From contig NZ_CP059973.1 of the NCBI RefSeq assembly GCF_009193295.2, positions 4,960,001 to 5,024,000 of the forward strand: DNA of 64,000 bases, given 5' to 3'. The stretch comes from Bacteroides luhongzhouii (GTDB lineage: Bacteria; Bacteroidota; Bacteroidia; Bacteroidales; Bacteroidaceae). The notes beneath the pieces are model-generated. The model had not been told where the DNA came from. It saw only the letters and a list, made by a program, of their open reading frames with translations, and made no database searches. A program made the translations under genes and the position numbers. The stretch's first letter is position 1. The number at the start of each line of letters is the position of its first letter. Positions 62,310 through 64,000 of this stretch are shown piece after piece.

Positions 62310-63335
62310 ATGAGCACCAAAGAACAATACTGGAAATATTCCCTCATTGTCATCATCCTATTTATAGGGATCATCATCTTCCGCCAAATCACTCCTTTCA
62401 TGGGAGGATTATTGGGAGCACTCACTATCTATATTCTTGTACGTGGACAGATGAATCACCTGGTAGAGAAACGAAAACTAAAACGCAGCATAAGTGCTTT
62501 ATTGATTACTGCAGAAACTATTTTTGTCTTCCTTATTCCTTTGGGACTGACCGTTTGGATGGTAGTAAATAAGTTACAGGATATTAATCTGGATCCACAG
62601 ACATATATCGCACCGCTCCAACAAGTAGCCGAATTAATCAAGGAGAAAACAGGATACGATGTATTAGGAAAAGACACGCTGGCATTCATTGTCTCCATAC
62701 TTCCCCGCATCGGACAGATCATAATGGAAAGCATCAGCAGTCTTGCCATCAACTTATTCGTCATGATCTTTGTGCTTTACTTCATGTTGATCGGAGGAAA
62801 AAAGATGGAGGCTTATGTCAATGATATTCTGCCATTTAGCGAAGCCAACACACAAGAAGTCATTCATAAAATCAATATGATTGTCCGCTCCAATGCCATC
62901 GGTATTCCTCTGCTGGCTATCATTCAGGGAGGAGTCGCCACGATAGGTTATCTTCTTTTCGGAGCACCCAACATCTTATTATTAGGATTCCTGACCTGCT
63001 TTGCAACCATTATTCCGATGGTGGGCACTGCATTGGTATGGTTTCCCGTAGCCGCTTATCTGGCCATAAGCGGAGACTGGTTCAACGCAATCGGGATTGC
63101 CGCTTACGGAGCCATCGTCGTATCACAGTCAGATAACCTGATCCGGTTTATTCTCCAGAAGAAAATGGCAGATACACATCCGCTTATCACCATTTTCGGG
63201 GTAGTCATCGGTCTGCCGTTATTTGGGTTTATGGGAGTGATCTTCGGTCCGTTGTTGCTTTCATTATTCTTTCTTTTTGTAGATATGTTTAAGAAAGAAT
63301 ATCTGGACTCACGAAATAACCTCCCGTCGAGATAA
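62310..63335 (+). CDS. AI-2E (UPF0118)-family membrane transporter
   Basis: A 341-residue inner-membrane protein with about eight spans. The AI-2E family layout is visible: two N-terminal spans (YSLIVIILFIGIIIFRQITP; FMGGLLGALTIYILVRG), a long soluble middle region, and the conserved C-terminal part (IVRSNAIGIPLLAIIQGGVA; FLTCFATIIPMVGTALVWFP; VVIGLPLFGFMGVIFGPLLL). Members export small molecules or act in sodium/proton exchange; the substrate here is unknown. It is a single gene; the GT2 gene downstream has its own -7 box. Confidence 0.9.
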   Translation: MSTKEQYWKYSLIVIILFIGIIIFRQITPFMGGLLGALTIYILVRGQMNHLVEKRKLKRSISALLITAETIFVFLIPLGLTVWMVVNKLQDINLDPQTYIAPLQQVAELIKEKTGYDVLGKDTLAFIVSILPRIGQIIMESISSLAINLFVMIFVLYFMLIGGKKMEAYVNDILPFSEANTQEVIHKINMIVRSNAIGIPLLAIIQGGVATIGYLLFGAPNILLLGFLTCFATIIPMVGTALVWFPVAAYLAISGDWFNAIGIAAYGAIVVSQSDNLIRFILQKKMADTHPLITIFGVVIGLPLFGFMGVIFGPLLLSLFFLFVDMFKKEYLDSRNNLPSR

Positions 63336-63356
63336 CAGAACTACCGAAAAAATGTG

Positions 63357-63364
63357 TACTTTTG
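63357..63364 (+). promoter_or_regulatory. -7 promoter element for the GT2 gene
   Basis: TACTTTTG matches TAnnTTTG, 28 bp before the ATG at 63393. No TTTG is seen at the -33 spacing. Confidence 0.5.
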
Positions 63365-63392
63365 CCGTTGTAAAAAACGACACTAAAATTTG

Positions 63393-64000
63393 ATGGAAAC
63401 ATTTACATTCAATACTGTCGAACTGATTCTTTTATCAGCGACAGGCATTCTTTTTGTCATTCAGCTCATTTATTATTTTGGCCTGTATAATCGGATACAT
63501 GTCCATAATAAAGCTGTACGCAAAGAAGAGGTACATTTTTCACGAGAACTGCCTCCACTTTCCGTAATTCTCTGCGCACGCAACGAGGCTGAAAACCTGC
63601 GTAAAATCCTACCAGCTATTCTGGAACAGGATTATCCGCAGTTTGAGGTGATTGTCATCAACGATGCTTCCACAGATGAAACCGAGGATATACTGGGAAT
63701 GATGGAAGAAAAATATCCTCATCTTTACCATAGTTTTACCCCTGAAAGCGCACGTTATATCAGTCATAAAAAGCTGGCCTTAACATTAGGCATTAAAGCC
63801 AGTAAACATGATTGGCTGGTATTTACAGAGACAAACTGTATGCCGGCAAGTAACCAGTGGTTAAAGTTAATGGCACGCAATTTCACTCCGCAGACTCAAA
63901 TTGTATTGGGGTATAGCGGTTATGACCGTACAAAAGGATGGCTGCACAAACGTACCGCATTTGATACTTTATTCCAATCTTTGCGTTATCTGGGACTCGC
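63393..64000 (+). CDS. Family 2 glycosyltransferase (N-terminal part)
   Basis: The first 202 residues of a membrane-associated GT2 enzyme; the rest lies beyond the window. A membrane span lies at about 9-31 (VELILLSATGILFVIQLIYY). The GT-A domain begins at PPLSVILCARNEAENLRKIL and has EVIVINDASTDETEDILGMM, the nucleotide-sugar binding DxD-like region further on (WLVFTETNCMP; here ETN replaces a clear DxD), and YDRTKGWLHKRTAFDTLF. The altered DxD suggests a variant donor site or an inactive member; a full sequence is needed to judge. Confidence 0.85.
   Translation, partial: METFTFNTVELILLSATGILFVIQLIYYFGLYNRIHVHNKAVRKEEVHFSRELPPLSVILCARNEAENLRKILPAILEQDYPQFEVIVINDASTDETEDILGMMEEKYPHLYHSFTPESARYISHKKLALTLGIKASKHDWLVFTETNCMPASNQWLKLMARNFTPQTQIVLGYSGYDRTKGWLHKRTAFDTLFQSLRYLGL

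Overview
The window comes from a gut Bacteroides chromosome; gene content and order look like the B. thetaiotaomicron group. Evidence for this: two SusC/SusD-type outer-membrane pairs, one with its own ECF sigma/FecR pair; many Bacteroidetes-only families (DUF4421, DUF3575, DUF3868, HU-HIG-type proteins); and promoters of the Bacteroides type (TTTG or TTG, 19-20 bp, then TAnnTTTG) ahead of many genes. No integrated phage, complete IS element, ordinary tRNA, rRNA or CRISPR array was seen.

Layout. 1-5.4 kb: a SusD/SusC/FecR/sigma locus on the minus strand. 5.4-10.8 kb: a DUF1703-type ATPase, an HU-like protein, and a 748-residue protein with a zinc-ribbon/RING-like site and a TerD-like C-terminus. 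Immediately upstream of that last gene, in the same direction, are four tandem structured RNA elements, two of them built into tRNA-like scaffolds. 10.8-17.6 kb: a GrpB remnant, a SIMPL protein, a monooxygenase-fold protein, a flavin-binding-fold protein, nitrite reductase NrfA, a sensor kinase and an exonuclease. 17.7-21.1 kb: a LacI regulator/fructuronate reductase/UxuA hexuronate operon with paired palindromic operators. 21.2-28 kb: two small stress-type proteins, an Fsr-like MFS exporter and a second SusD/SusC pair. 28.1-35.2 kb: a DUF4421 protein and a complete late biotin operon (bioB-bioA fusion, bioF, bioG, bioC, bioD). 35.3-36.2 kb: a REP-associated transposase between two REP-like repeat clusters. 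36.4-42.6 kb: a hybrid sensor kinase and a three-gene biotin-dependent acyl-CoA carboxylase operon, whose carrier protein uses the biotin made by the neighbouring operon. 42.8-46.5 kb: DUF3575/DUF3868 envelope proteins and a lactate permease. 47.1-51.4 kb: an RNA-repair operon (RtcB, PrfH, an Rnl-type ligase and an HD-Pnk end-healing enzyme) with a long structured leader. 51.5-57.7 kb: a lipoprotein thioredoxin, and a TonB-dependent receptor encoded with two LytS-like kinases (one degenerate) and a LytTR regulator. 57.8-64 kb: a membrane protein, a GT4/GH130 pair with a tiny lysine-rich gene, a short self-terminating transcript, an AI-2E exporter-family protein and the start of a GT2 glycosyltransferase.

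The most notable object is the RNA cluster at 10366-10766. All four copies share the same module: GGTCAA, an 8-bp helix, then TACTTC, with a GATT/GATC bulge on the opposite strand. The helix sequence differs in every copy while pairing is kept. Two copies carry the module as a plain hairpin and two carry it circularly permuted inside a tRNA-like body. The arrangement recalls bacterial Y RNAs, and the adjacent RING/TerD-type protein is the natural candidate partner. Together with the RNA-repair operon 37 kb away, this suggests a cell with a rich RNA damage and quality-control repertoire, although a functional link between the two loci is inference only.

A second theme is intergenic clusters of short palindromic units (13-25 bp) in direct and inverted orientation, at 7.9, 31.8, 35.3, 36.1 and 46.7 kb, most with a different core sequence.
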